Source: CATQHW01 sp965215345 | GTDB lineage: Bacteria > Spirochaetota > Spirochaetia > SZUA-6 > Bin103 | Direction: 5' to 3' | Assembly: GCA_965215345.1 (NCBI GenBank) | Contig: CBDCDL010000002.1 | Coordinates: 4,588,001-4,652,000, forward strand | DNA length: 64,000 nt | Part shown: piece by piece, positions 7,890-16,500 of the stretch | Layout of the letters: the number at the start of each line of letters is the position of its first letter | How positions within the stretch are numbered: the first letter of the stretch is position 1 | Translations under genes and position numbers: made by a program | The notes under the pieces: model-generated | Told to the model about the DNA's origin: nothing | Seen by the model: the letters and a program-made list of their open reading frames with translations, nothing else | Database searches by the model: none

Positions 7890-8470
7890 CGTCGGCGCAC
7901 GTCCTGATCCGGGCGGGAGCCGGCACCTCGCCGGCGCTGCCCGTCTCACGGCGCTCGCACGCGCCGTCGCCGGGGCCACACCACGACATCTGCCGAGCAT
8001 GGGATCACGGATCGACGGCCCACGAGCCTGCCGTCCGGAGGAGCGCTCCGAGCTGCTGGCGCTGGCCGTGTGGACGCGGTCAACGAGGGTCGCTCGCCAC
8101 AGACCGTGACGCCCGGGACCGCGTCGATCTGACCAGCGACCTCAGGTCGAGGTCCCGCAGCCAGACCGGCGTGCTCGCGTTGCTCGACCGCATCGGCATC
8201 CCGGTGACGCGCGCGCCGTGGCACATGCTGCAGCTCATCGATCCGGCCATGTCTGAGGCGGCCGGCCTCCGGGAGCTCGATGAGGTGTTAACGCGAATCG
8301 GCCGCCATTACGGCGACCGACTCACATGGACGCGGTGCAGTGACCTCGCTCGCACCGCCTTGTAGCGAACACGGAATCTGTTTTACGAGCGTCTATGACG
8401 CCCGCGATGCACGAATGCCGGCTCGGAATCAGCCGGGCTTCGTGCGCTGGTCGGTCCCCGACGAGACCGG
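7890..8470. other. Gap with a possible C-terminal gene remnant (about 8125-8365, + strand)
   Basis: No complete gene is supported. On the plus strand an open frame ending at the TAG at 8363-8365 reads protein-like sequence from about 8125: TGVLALLDRIGIPVTRAPW, then MSEAAGLRELDEVLTRIG and HYGDRLTWTRCSDLARTAL. It lacks a credible start and its family was not recognised. It may be the tail of a decayed gene. A 7-bp inverted repeat (GCGGTGC/GCACCGC, 8332-8358) overlaps its end and could act in termination. Confidence 0.3.
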
Positions 8471-8809
8471 TTACCAGCGCCGGGGCCCGCCGCCTCCGCC
8501 GCGGTCGCCGCCTCCGCCACGGTCGCCGCCTCCGCCACGTCTGCCTCCGCCGCGGTCGCCGCGCGCGCTGCGCGCTTCCTCCACGGTCAGGTACCGGCCC
8601 TCGAGCTCCGCGCCGTTCAGTCCGCGAACCGCGGCGGCGGCTTCCTCGTCCGAGCCCATCTCCACGAATCCAAAGCCGCGCGAGCTGCCGGAATACCGAT
8701 CCGTCACCACCTCGGCGGATTCGACTTTGCCATGCTGTGCAAACAGCTGGAAGAGTGTTTCATCGGTAGCGCTGAATGGCAGGCCCCCGATGTAGAGTCG
8801 TTTTCCCAT
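8471..8809 (-). CDS. RNA-binding protein: RRM plus glycine-rich tail
   Basis: 112-residue protein with one RNA recognition motif and a Gly/Arg-rich C terminus. It binds single-stranded RNA and, by analogy with cyanobacterial Rbp proteins, could act in cold adaptation or mRNA handling. RNP2 is LYIGGL (residues 5-10) and RNP1 is RGFGFVEM (about 44-51). The domain runs to about residue 80, then repeated GGGGDRGGGG units continue to the end. The repeats are encoded by near-identical GC-rich triplets at 8485-8550, prone to slippage. The start is ATG 8809, with TAAACT 9 nt upstream on the minus strand. It is not obviously part of an operon. Confidence 0.92.
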   Translation of the reverse strand: MGKRLYIGGLPFSATDETLFQLFAQHGKVESAEVVTDRYSGSSRGFGFVEMGSDEEAAAAVRGLNGAELEGRYLTVEEARSARGDRGGGRRGGGGDRGGGGDRGGGGGPRRW

Positions 8810-8855
8810 CTCGCGGCCAGTTTAGCAGGACCCGGTCACTTAGGCAACGACGATT

Positions 8856-9806
8856 TCATGATTTCCATTCCGATGCCTCGTCCAGGTGCTCCAGGTGCTC
8901 CGCGGACAGCCGGTAGCCGACCGCGCCGGCGAGCTCGGTCACCTGATCGGGGGTGGAAGCGCCGACTACCGGAGCGGTGACCCCGGGCTTCGAGAACAGC
9001 CAAGCGAGCGCCGTCTGCGTCACCGTGTGCCGGTCGCGGGCGGCGATCTTGCCGATCTCGGTCACCAGGTGGGCGGCTCGTACGGGATCCAGGTCGTAGC
9101 CGTGCGGCCCGCTGCGCCAGCGCGTTTCCGGGATGGCTCCCCCGTGAAAGCGGCCGGTCAGGATGCCGCGCGCCAGCGGCCGGTACGGCAACACGGCGAC
9201 GCCGAGCGCGACGGCGGCGTCGGCCAGCTCGCGCTCGAAGGCGCTGCGGGCCAGCAGGCTGTAGTGCGGCTGCACGCTCGCGTAGGAGACCAGGTGCGCC
9301 CGGGCGCTGATGCCCTGCGCATGCGCAAGGCGCCAGGCGGGCACGTTGGAACACCCCACGTAGCGGACTTTCCCCTGGCGGACCATCTGGTCCAGCGCGG
9401 ACAGCGTCTCCTCGTCGGGCGTGTCGGGATCGGGCCAGTGCGTCTGGTACAGGTCGATCCAGTCGCTGCCCAGGCGCGTCAGGCTGGCCTCCACGGCGGC
9501 CAGCAGATGCCGCCGGCCGAGGCCGCGGTCGGTGGGATGCGGACCGGTCGGCGAGCCGCCCTTGGTCGCCACCACCAGCGCCTGACGATTGCCACGCCTG
9601 CGCATCCAGTCGCCGAGGGCGGCCTCGGATGCGCCCACCTCCGGTCCGTAGATGTCGGCGGTGTCGATGAAGGTGCCGCCGCACTCGACGAAGGCGTCGA
9701 GCACCGGGTCGCTCGTCTCCGCGAACGGCTGCGCGCCGAATCCGGCCGTTCCCAGGCAGAGCTCGGACACCATCAGCCCGGTCCGGCCGAGACGTCGCGT
9801 CAGCAT
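8856..9806 (-). CDS. Aldo/keto reductase
   Basis: A second AKR-superfamily oxidoreductase, 316 residues and only distantly similar to the one at 6202-7188. The tetrad is D48 and Y53 in FIDTADIYGPE, K82 in VATKGG and H123 in YQTHWPD. The ending APVVGASTPDQVTELAGA gives the NADPH-phosphate contacts. The QTHWPDPDTP block resembles the AKR11/YajO-like group. It starts at ATG 9806 with TATGAT 9 nt upstream on the minus strand. It is divergent from the secreted hypothetical protein at 9871, with 64 nt between starts. The substrate is unknown. Confidence 0.92.
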   Translation of the reverse strand: MLTRRLGRTGLMVSELCLGTAGFGAQPFAETSDPVLDAFVECGGTFIDTADIYGPEVGASEAALGDWMRRRGNRQALVVATKGGSPTGPHPTDRGLGRRHLLAAVEASLTRLGSDWIDLYQTHWPDPDTPDEETLSALDQMVRQGKVRYVGCSNVPAWRLAHAQGISARAHLVSYASVQPHYSLLARSAFERELADAAVALGVAVLPYRPLARGILTGRFHGGAIPETRWRSGPHGYDLDPVRAAHLVTEIGKIAARDRHTVTQTALAWLFSKPGVTAPVVGASTPDQVTELAGAVGYRLSAEHLEHLDEASEWKS

Positions 9807-9857
9807 GCGGGCCGCATCATAGCAAGGCGATGCCTTGGCGCGGCACGGCGGTTGCGC

Positions 9858-9863
9858 TACCGT
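9858..9863 (+). promoter_or_regulatory. Putative -10 element (TACCGT) of a leaderless start
   Basis: TACCGT ends 7 nt before ATG 9871, the same geometry as at 7221, 13009 and 22459. Confidence 0.4.
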
Positions 9864-9870
9864 CGCGGCG

Positions 9871-10287
9871 ATGGACCGCTCGTCGGGACCGCGGCTGATC
9901 GCGGCGCTGGTCGTCGTGACGCTGCTGGGCGCACCGGTCGGCGCCCAGGACGCGCCTGCGGAAACGGAGGAATCGCCTGCGGATGCTCCGGCGGAAGCGG
10001 CACCGGCGCCGACGCCACCCGCGGAGTCGGTCGGAGATTACTGGCCGCTGCTGGCGGCCGGCGTCGGCGTGGCGGCGGGCGGCTTGGCGGGGGCGCGCCT
10101 GGCCCATCTGGAGGCGGAGCGGTGGGAGGCGATGCCGGAGGGGACGGCGAACCGCCAGCAGCAGATCGACGCCTGGAACACCTGGACGGTGGCCGGCTCG
10201 GTGGCGACGACGGTCGGCATCGGCCTGATCGTGCTGTGGGGCACCATCCGGCTGTCACAGGCGTCCGCGGCGCCGATCCCCCCGTGA
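9871..10287 (+). CDS. Hypothetical exported/membrane protein
   Basis: 138-residue protein of unknown function. It begins with a Sec-type signal peptide (MDRSSGPRLIAALVVVTLLG, cleavage likely after GAQ). A low-complexity Ala/Glu/Pro stretch follows (about 28-58), then a Gly/Ala-rich hydrophobic segment (about 62-82), a polar amphipathic region (LEAERWEAMPEGTANRQQQ) and a second membrane segment (about 108-126). The two hydrophobic segments could anchor it as a hairpin. ATG 9871 is chosen because it starts directly at the signal peptide and matches the upstream TACCGT spacing; an in-frame TTG at 9835 is unlikely. No homologous family was recognised. Confidence 0.65.
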   Translation: MDRSSGPRLIAALVVVTLLGAPVGAQDAPAETEESPADAPAEAAPAPTPPAESVGDYWPLLAAGVGVAAGGLAGARLAHLEAERWEAMPEGTANRQQQIDAWNTWTVAGSVATTVGIGLIVLWGTIRLSQASAAPIPP

Positions 10288-10334
10288 GAGGCGTCCGGGC
10301 CTGACGGGGGAGACGAGCGGGTCAGGAGGATTCG

Positions 10335-10751
10335 ATGGCGACGATAGACCTCGGGGCGATCAACTACGTGGCGACCGCCGTGTCGGCGGTGGTGCTGATG
10401 GCGCTGGGCTTCACCTGGTACGCGCCGTTCCTGTTCGGCAAGGCGTGGATGGCGGCGCTCGGCAAGAGCGAGGAGGAGATGCGGGCCGCCGGACCCAGCC
10501 CGGCACTGGTCGCCGCGCTGGCGGACGCCATCCTCACCTCCCTGGTGCTGGCGATCGTCTTCCAGGCAGCGGGTATCTCCGGAGTCGGCGGCGGCATCGT
10601 CGCGGCGCTCGGCCTGGCGATCGCCTTCTCGGGGATGTCCATCATCTCCAACGGAGCCTTCGAGGGACGGCCGCGGCCGCTGGTGCTGATCAACGTGGGT
10701 TACCGGGTGGTCGCCTATCCGATCGTGGGCATCATCCTGTCGATCTGGTAG
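10335..10751 (+). CDS. DUF1761 family membrane protein
   Basis: 138-residue membrane protein with four predicted helices (about 8-30, 56-78, 84-104 and 118-137). The opening INYVATAVSAVVLMALGFTW followed by YAPFLFGKAWM is diagnostic for DUF1761, a family without assigned function. It is preceded by a good ribosome site (CAGGAGGATTCG before ATG). Its last 20 bases overlap the 3' end of the molybdenum-hydroxylase gene on the opposite strand, so the two transcripts must converge without a conventional intergenic terminator. Confidence 0.85.
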   Translation: MATIDLGAINYVATAVSAVVLMALGFTWYAPFLFGKAWMAALGKSEEEMRAAGPSPALVAALADAILTSLVLAIVFQAAGISGVGGGIVAALGLAIAFSGMSIISNGAFEGRPRPLVLINVGYRVVAYPIVGIILSIW

Positions 10752-12951
10752 ATCCCGTCGGTCCGGCAGCTCGCCAGACCGTTTCCGGGTCGAGCGGGAG
10801 CGCCGTTGGCTGCGCGCCGGTGGCGGCTCTGACGGCGTTGGCGGTGGCCGCCGCGCCGGCGACGATCGGCGGCTCGCCGACGCCGAGGGCTCCGTACGGC
10901 CCGTGCGAAGGCGTTTCCACGAGATGGGCGGTCACGGGAGGTACCGAGGTCGCCTTGGGCAGGCTGTAGTCCATCAACGTGCCGGTCAGGAGCTGGCCGG
11001 CGTCGTCGTGGCGCAGCGCCTCGTGCAGGCCGATGCCCAGCCCCTGCGCGGCTCCGCCATGGAGCTGGCCCTCCACCAGCAAGGGGTTCATCGCGAAGCC
11101 CACGTCCTGCACCGACAGGTAGTCGGTCGGCCGCACCCGGCCGGTCTCCCGGTCCACGGAGACGCGCACCATGTGGGCGACGAACACCGCGGCGCCGCCG
11201 GGGCCGGCGGCCTGGCCGCTCGCCTGGATCGGTCCGCGTCGCGGCAGGGATGATTCTGCGCTCTGCGCCGCGTGGGCCAGCGCGCCGACGGAAATCGTCC
11301 GGTCCGGTACCCCCACGACCCGCACGGCGCCGTCGGCGATCTCCAGATCCTCCACCGCGGCCTCGAAATGATCGGCCGCCAGGGCCAGGAGCTGACGCTT
11401 GGCGTCGCCGACGGCCACGCGTACGGCATCGGCCGCCGAACAGGCGATGTTGCTGCCGCCGGCGCTCGGCCCGTACGGCGCTGAGGCCGAGTCGGCGATC
11501 TGCACGCGGACCTGCTGCGGGTCGACGCCCATCTCCTCCGCGGCCACCAGCACGAGCGACGAGTACACCCCGGAGATGTCGACCGCGCCCAGCGTGACCA
11601 GCACGGTGCCGTCCGGATCCACCCGGCAGGCGGCCGCGCACGGATCGACCAGGGGGATCCATCCGGCGATGGCGATCCCCGTGCCGCCGGCGTCGTCCGC
11701 ATGACGAGACTGCCACAACGGATGCGACTCGACCGCCTCCAGGCAGGCGAGCTGGCCGCCCGCCGGCCACGGCGTGCCGTCGGGCTGCGGGTCGCCGGCC
11801 CGCACCACGTTGCGTTTGCGGAATTCCAGCGGGTCCAGGTCCAGCACGGCGGCCAGGGCGTCGACTGCGGTCTCGAGCACGAAGGTGGTCTGCGGCGCGC
11901 CGGGCGCGCGATACGGGCCGGTCGCGTGCACGTTCGTGCACACATCTCGCCAGCGGATGGAGAGGTGCGGAATCCGATAGCATCCGGCCAGCCGCTTGGC
12001 GATGCCGCCTCCCATGCCGTTCGGGAACGCGCCGTTGTCCAGGGTGACGTCCGCGCGCAAGGCGGTGAGCGCGCCGCGGCGGTCAGCGCCCAGCTCCAAC
12101 TCGATCGCCATCGCCGGGGTCGGCGTGGTGGTCTGCAGGTCGGTCGATCGATCGAGCACCAGCTTCACCGGCCGGTTCAGCCGCAGCGCCGCGGCCGCGG
12201 CCAGCGGATCGATCACGCCGACCTTGCCGCCGAAGCCGCCGCCCACGGTCATCGGCACGACACGGACCGCGGCGGGCGGCAGATCCAGGATCGAGGCGAG
12301 CCGGGCGCGCACGTCGAACTGGCCCTGACAGCCGGAATAGACGGTCACTCTTCGAGTGAGGTTCGCTCCGCTCGCGCCGTCACCGGCCGGGTCCGGGGCG
12401 GCCACCGCCGCCGACGGCTCCAGATAGCCCTGATGCACGAACGGCGTGCGGCACGTCCGCTTCACCACGTGAGCGGAGGCCGCCAGCGCCGCCTGGACGT
12501 CGCCGCGGACATACTCGCCGTCTGCCAGCGGCGGCCGGCCCTCTGTCGCGGCCGAGGCGCCGACGACCGGCGGCAGCGGCTCGTAGTCCACCTCGACGAG
12601 CGCTGCACCGTCGGCGGCGGCTGCCGCCGACTCGCCGACCACCAGGGCGACCGGTTGCCCCGCGAAGGTGACCACCTCGCGCGCCAGCACCATCTCCTGC
12701 CGAACCGTCGGCGACTCGGCGGTTACCGGCAGATCGGCGGCGGTGAGCACGGCCACCACGCCGGGGGCGGCGCGCGCCGCCTCGGCATGCACGGTGCGCA
12801 GCCGCGCATGCGCCTCGGTGCTCAACACCGGCTGCGCATGCAGCATGCCGGCAAGCTCCACGTCGGCGGCGTAGCGGGTGGCGCCCAGCGCCTTGGCCCG
12901 CCCATCGATGGTCGGCCGCGGGTGTCCCACGTAGCGGTACGGCGCGGTCAT
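10732..12951 (-). CDS. Molybdenum hydroxylase large subunit (xanthine dehydrogenase family), orphan
   Basis: Molybdopterin-cytosine/guanine dinucleotide-binding catalytic subunit of the xanthine oxidase family, about 739 residues. It has the aldehyde-oxidase a/b hammerhead domain (about 10-120) and the two MoCo-binding domains. Motifs are GGGFGGK, the active-site loop TGPYRAPGAPQTTF, and LGVGEPP near the C terminus, where the glutamate acts as the catalytic base in the family. The loop is neither AYRCSFR nor AYRGAGR, so this is not a form I or form II CO dehydrogenase. No small or medium subunit is adjacent; the coxS/coxM-like pair lies about 6 kb away on the other strand. The start is taken at ATG 12951; an upstream ATG at 12981 is possible. 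The substrate is unknown. Confidence 0.85.
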   Translation of the reverse strand: MTAPYRYVGHPRPTIDGRAKALGATRYAADVELAGMLHAQPVLSTEAHARLRTVHAEAARAAPGVVAVLTAADLPVTAESPTVRQEMVLAREVVTFAGQPVALVVGESAAAAADGAALVEVDYEPLPPVVGASAATEGRPPLADGEYVRGDVQAALAASAHVVKRTCRTPFVHQGYLEPSAAVAAPDPAGDGASGANLTRRVTVYSGCQGQFDVRARLASILDLPPAAVRVVPMTVGGGFGGKVGVIDPLAAAAALRLNRPVKLVLDRSTDLQTTTPTPAMAIELELGADRRGALTALRADVTLDNGAFPNGMGGGIAKRLAGCYRIPHLSIRWRDVCTNVHATGPYRAPGAPQTTFVLETAVDALAAVLDLDPLEFRKRNVVRAGDPQPDGTPWPAGGQLACLEAVESHPLWQSRHADDAGGTGIAIAGWIPLVDPCAAACRVDPDGTVLVTLGAVDISGVYSSLVLVAAEEMGVDPQQVRVQIADSASAPYGPSAGGSNIACSAADAVRVAVGDAKRQLLALAADHFEAAVEDLEIADGAVRVVGVPDRTISVGALAHAAQSAESSLPRRGPIQASGQAAGPGGAAVFVAHMVRVSVDRETGRVRPTDYLSVQDVGFAMNPLLVEGQLHGGAAQGLGIGLHEALRHDDAGQLLTGTLMDYSLPKATSVPPVTAHLVETPSHGPYGALGVGEPPIVAGAAATANAVRAATGAQPTALPLDPETVWRAAGPTGSTRSTG

Positions 12952-12995
12952 CGGGCGGCTCCGCTCCATCGATCTCACCATTCGTCAGGCGAGGG

Positions 12996-13001
12996 TATAC
13001 T
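12996..13001 (+). promoter_or_regulatory. Putative -10 element (TATACT) of a leaderless start
   Basis: TATACT, close to the sigma70 consensus, ends 7 nt before ATG 13009. It is the strongest example of the leaderless pattern in this window. The -35 region is weak. Confidence 0.55.
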
Positions 13002-13008
13002 CGACGCC

Positions 13009-14097
13009 ATGAGTACCCAAGTGCGCTTCCGCGTCGGCGCGATCGGGCACACCGGGCGCGGCAATTTCGGTCACGGCCTGCACCTCGGCTTCCGAGGAGT
13101 CGACGGCGTGCAGCCGGTGGCGGTGGCCGACCCCGACCCGGCCGGGCGAGCCGCAGCCCGGCAGGAGATCGACGCCGAGCGTGTCTACGCCGACTACCGC
13201 GAGATGCTGGAGGCCGAGTCGCTGGACATCGTCGCGATCTGCCCGCGCTACGTCGACCGCCATGAGGAGCTGCTCATGGCCGCGATCGACGCGGGATGCC
13301 ACATCTACTGCGAGAAGCCGATGACCGCCGATTTGGCGACCGCCGACCGCGTGATCGCCGCGGCCGACGCCAGGGAGCTGAAGATCGCGGTCGCCCATCA
13401 GAACGTCTACCTGCCGCAGCTGCAGGAGCTGCGCCGGCGGGTCGGCGACGGCCTGATCGGCACGCTGCTGGAGCTGCGCGGAACCGGCAAGCAGGATCGG
13501 CGCGGCGGCGGAGAGGACATGCTGGTGCTGGGCACCCACCTGTTCAACACGATGCGCTACTTCGCCGGCGATGTCGCCTGGATCTCCGGCCACGTCACCG
13601 CCGGCGGGCGGGAGATCGGCCCCGGCGACGCGCGCGAGGCGACCGAGCCCATCGGCCTGATCGCCGGCGACGCGGTCACCGGCTACTACAGCTTCGCCGG
13701 CGGCGCGGTCGGCAGCTTCACCACGCGCGCGAACCAGCCCGGCGACGGCCGCGGATTCAGCCTGCAGTTGATCGGCGACCGCGGCAGCGTGGCGATGCGC
13801 GGCGCCGGCAGCGACTTCGTGATCGCCCGCCACGACCACTGGGCGCCGTGGGACGGCATCGACGGCTGGGACCCCCTGGACCTTGGGGCCGGCGAGCTCC
13901 ACAAGGACGGCAACCGGCTGGCGATCGAGGATCTGATCGCGGCCATCGACGCGGACACCGAACCGCTGTCCAGCGCCCGCGCGGCCCGCGCAGCGCTGGA
14001 GATGATCCACGGCGTGTACGCATCACAGCTCGCCGGCGCGCGCGTGGCGGCGCCGCTGGCCGACCGCGGCCATCCGCTCGCGCGGCTGCAGTCCTGA
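13009..14097 (+). CDS. Gfo/Idh/MocA family oxidoreductase
   Basis: NAD(P)-dependent dehydrogenase of the glucose-fructose oxidoreductase / inositol dehydrogenase family, 362 residues. The Rossmann domain starts at FRVGAIGHTGRGNFGHGLH, with a divergent glycine motif. The family marker EKP is in HIYCEKPMTADL (about residue 105). The C-terminal sheet domain contains the GTHLFNTMRYF block, with the histidine typical of the active site. It starts at ATG 13009, 7 nt after TATACT. Its TGA overlaps the ATG of the next Gfo/Idh/MocA gene (TGATG), so the two are translationally coupled and probably act in one sugar or inositol pathway. Confidence 0.92.
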   Translation: MSTQVRFRVGAIGHTGRGNFGHGLHLGFRGVDGVQPVAVADPDPAGRAAARQEIDAERVYADYREMLEAESLDIVAICPRYVDRHEELLMAAIDAGCHIYCEKPMTADLATADRVIAAADARELKIAVAHQNVYLPQLQELRRRVGDGLIGTLLELRGTGKQDRRGGGEDMLVLGTHLFNTMRYFAGDVAWISGHVTAGGREIGPGDAREATEPIGLIAGDAVTGYYSFAGGAVGSFTTRANQPGDGRGFSLQLIGDRGSVAMRGAGSDFVIARHDHWAPWDGIDGWDPLDLGAGELHKDGNRLAIEDLIAAIDADTEPLSSARAARAALEMIHGVYASQLAGARVAAPLADRGHPLARLQS

Positions 14098-15260
14098 TGG
14101 CCGCTCCGTACCGCGCCGCCTTGATCGGCTGCGGCCCCCGCGGCACCGCCATCGGCCGGGGCTACGCCGAGCACCGCCGCACCGAGCTGGTGGCGCTGTG
14201 CGACCTGGACGCGGAGCGGCTGCGCACGCTGGGAGACGCGCTGGGCGTGGCCGCCCGCTTCACCGGCGTGGAGGCGATGCTCGACGACATGCAGCCGCAG
14301 ATCGTCGTGATCCCCACCGGCACCGAGTTCCACCACGAGCTCGCGATGCGCGTGCTCGCGCACGGGGCGTATCACCTGGACGTGGAGAAGCCGATCTGTG
14401 TCGATCTGGAGCAGGCCGACGGCGTCCTGCGCCGGGCACGCGAGCGCGGCGTACAGGTCGCGGTCCATCACCAGGGCCGCGTGAGCCCGGCGGCGCGGGC
14501 GGCCGCGGCCGCGGTCGCGGACGGGCTGATCGGCGACGTGATCCACGCCATCGCGCGGGGCAAGGGCTACTACGGCGGCTACGGCATCATGAACATCGGC
14601 TGCCACCTCTTGACCGGCGCGCAGGCGTTCCTGGGCCGCTGCCGGCGCGTCACCGCCAGCCTGCGCACGGACGGACGGCCGATCACGCCGGCCGACGTGG
14701 TGCCATCACCGAACGGGATGGGCACGATCGCGGGCGAGCGCCTGTCCGCCGAGCTGGAGTTCGCCGGGGGGATCAACCTGACCCTGATGCACGACCGGCT
14801 TCCCGCCGTGCATGGCGGCTCCATGGGAGTCGAGCTGATGGGAACCGAGGGCCGGGTCCTGATCCAGCACGGCGGCGCGTGGCACCTGCCGACCCCGTTC
14901 GCGCGACCCGACGGTGGCGATGACCGGTGGACGGAGATAGAGAACGAGCTGGGCGGGCGGGGCGACTCGCCCGAGCTCCGCAACGGCATGGAGTTGGCGT
15001 TCGTGGACGAGTACGTGCGCGCGCTGGACGCGGGCGACGAGCACGAGTCGAGCGGCGCCGTTGGCACCCACTCGCTGGAGATGATCATGGGCGCGTTCGA
15101 GTCGGCGGCGTACGGGCATCCTGTCGAGTTGCCGCAGCAGCGGCGCGACCACCCGCTGCTGCGCTGGCGGGCCGACCACGGGCTGGGGCCGCCGCCGGCC
15201 GCTCCCCGCCCGTACGTGGAGTGGCTGGCGCACGAGGACCGGCGACTGGGACGCGGGTAG
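14097..15260 (+). CDS. Gfo/Idh/MocA family oxidoreductase
   Basis: Second, divergent member of the family, 387 residues. The Rossmann motif is ALIGCGPRGTAIGRGYAEHR, a canonical GxGxxG-type stretch. The EKP marker is in HLDVEKPICVDLEQ (about residue 100). The active-site-region histidine is probably in MNIGCHLLTGAQAFLG. The C-terminal tail (about 340-387) is Pro/Arg-rich and longer than in the upstream paralogue. It starts at the ATG overlapping the previous stop. Whether the two proteins are subunits of one complex or successive enzymes cannot be decided. The substrate is unknown. Confidence 0.92.
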   Translation: MAAPYRAALIGCGPRGTAIGRGYAEHRRTELVALCDLDAERLRTLGDALGVAARFTGVEAMLDDMQPQIVVIPTGTEFHHELAMRVLAHGAYHLDVEKPICVDLEQADGVLRRARERGVQVAVHHQGRVSPAARAAAAAVADGLIGDVIHAIARGKGYYGGYGIMNIGCHLLTGAQAFLGRCRRVTASLRTDGRPITPADVVPSPNGMGTIAGERLSAELEFAGGINLTLMHDRLPAVHGGSMGVELMGTEGRVLIQHGGAWHLPTPFARPDGGDDRWTEIENELGGRGDSPELRNGMELAFVDEYVRALDAGDEHESSGAVGTHSLEMIMGAFESAAYGHPVELPQQRRDHPLLRWRADHGLGPPPAAPRPYVEWLAHEDRRLGRG

Positions 15261-15270
15261 GGCGGCCGGT

Positions 15271-16500
15271 TTACGGCTCCGATCCTGCCGGGTCGCCGAA
15301 CGCGCCGGCTGCCTCCAGGTCGCCGATGCGATCGGAGGAGTAGGCGAGCAGTTCCCGCAGGACCGTGTCGCGGTGCTCGCCGAGGGCGGGCGCGCCCGGC
15401 TTGTCCGCAGGGTCGTCGACACCGGCCATCTTGACCGGCGTGCCGGTCACGCGGAACCGGTCCGTGCCGGCCGCCTCCACCAGCATGTTTCGGGCCGCCA
15501 CCTGCGGGTCGGCGAACACGTCGCCGATTCCCGCGACCGGCGATACCGGCACGCCGGCCGCCTCCAGCGCGGCGATCCAGGCAGCGGTGCCGCGCCGCGC
15601 CAGGGCAGCCTCCAGGGCCGCCTTGAGCGCGTCCCGGTGATCGGTGCGGGCGGAGTTTGCAGCGAACCGCGGATCGGATGCCAACTCCGGCACGCCCAGC
15701 ACCTCGCAGAGCCGCCCGAACAGCCGGTCGTTGCCGGCTGCGATCACGATCTGGCCGTCGGCGGTAGGGAAGGTCTCGAACGGCGTGATGGAGGGGTGCC
15801 GAGACCCCAGCGGCGCGGGCTCGACGCCGGTCGCCTGGTAGCGCGCCACGGCGTTCTCCAGGACGGACACGACGCTGTCGAGCATGGCGATGTCGACGCG
15901 GGCGCCGCTGCCGCGTGCCGCGCCGCGTTCGCGCCGCAGCAGCCCGGCCAACACGCCGATCGCGGCGTACAGGCCGCTGACGATGTCCGCGATCGAGGTG
16001 CCGACCCGCACGGTCTCACCGGACTCGGTGCCGGTGATGGACAGCAGGCCGGAACGGCCCTGGATGATCATGTCGTAGGCCGGCTTGTCGGCGTCGGGCC
16101 CGGTATGGCCGAATCCGGAACAGGTCACGTACACCAGTCGCTCGTTGAGGGCCCCGACCCGCTCGTCGTCGAACCCCAGTCGCGCCAGCACCCCGGGGCG
16201 AAAGCTCTCGATCAGGACGTCGGCCGCGCGCAGCAGGTCGGCGAACACCGCGCTCCCGGCCCGGTTCTTGAGGTCAAGCACGATCGAGCGCTTGCCGCAG
16301 TTGAGGCTGACGAAGTAGCTGGAAGCGCCGTCGGGCAGGAACGGCCCGAATCCGCGCGCGTCGTCCCCCTGCGGCGGCTCGACCTTGATGATCCGCGCGC
16401 CCAGATCGCGCAGGACCATGGTCGCGAACGGCCCGGCGAGCACCCTCGTCAGATCGACGACGACGATGCCGGCCAGCGGTCTGCGGTCGGGCGAGATCAC
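15271..16500 (-). CDS. CaiB/BaiF family (type III) CoA-transferase
   Basis: Moves CoA between carboxylic acids, as formyl-CoA transferase and carnitine CoA-transferase do. The 409-residue product starts LAGIVVVDLTRVLAGPFATM and has ARIIKVEPPQGDDARGFGP, a standard CoA-binding block. D143 in PAYDMIIQGRSGLLSITG is the probable catalytic aspartate that forms the acyl anhydride. The start is GTG 16500, which overlaps the stop of the ion-channel gene (GTGA). It is therefore the third gene of an xdhC-channel-transferase operon. The donor and acceptor acids are unknown; the molybdenum-hydroxylase context might point to an aromatic or heterocyclic acid, which is speculation. Confidence 0.92.
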   Translation of the reverse strand: MISPDRRPLAGIVVVDLTRVLAGPFATMVLRDLGARIIKVEPPQGDDARGFGPFLPDGASSYFVSLNCGKRSIVLDLKNRAGSAVFADLLRAADVLIESFRPGVLARLGFDDERVGALNERLVYVTCSGFGHTGPDADKPAYDMIIQGRSGLLSITGTESGETVRVGTSIADIVSGLYAAIGVLAGLLRRERGAARGSGARVDIAMLDSVVSVLENAVARYQATGVEPAPLGSRHPSITPFETFPTADGQIVIAAGNDRLFGRLCEVLGVPELASDPRFAANSARTDHRDALKAALEAALARRGTAAWIAALEAAGVPVSPVAGIGDVFADPQVAARNMLVEAAGTDRFRVTGTPVKMAGVDDPADKPGAPALGEHRDTVLRELLAYSSDRIGDLEAAGAFGDPAGSEP

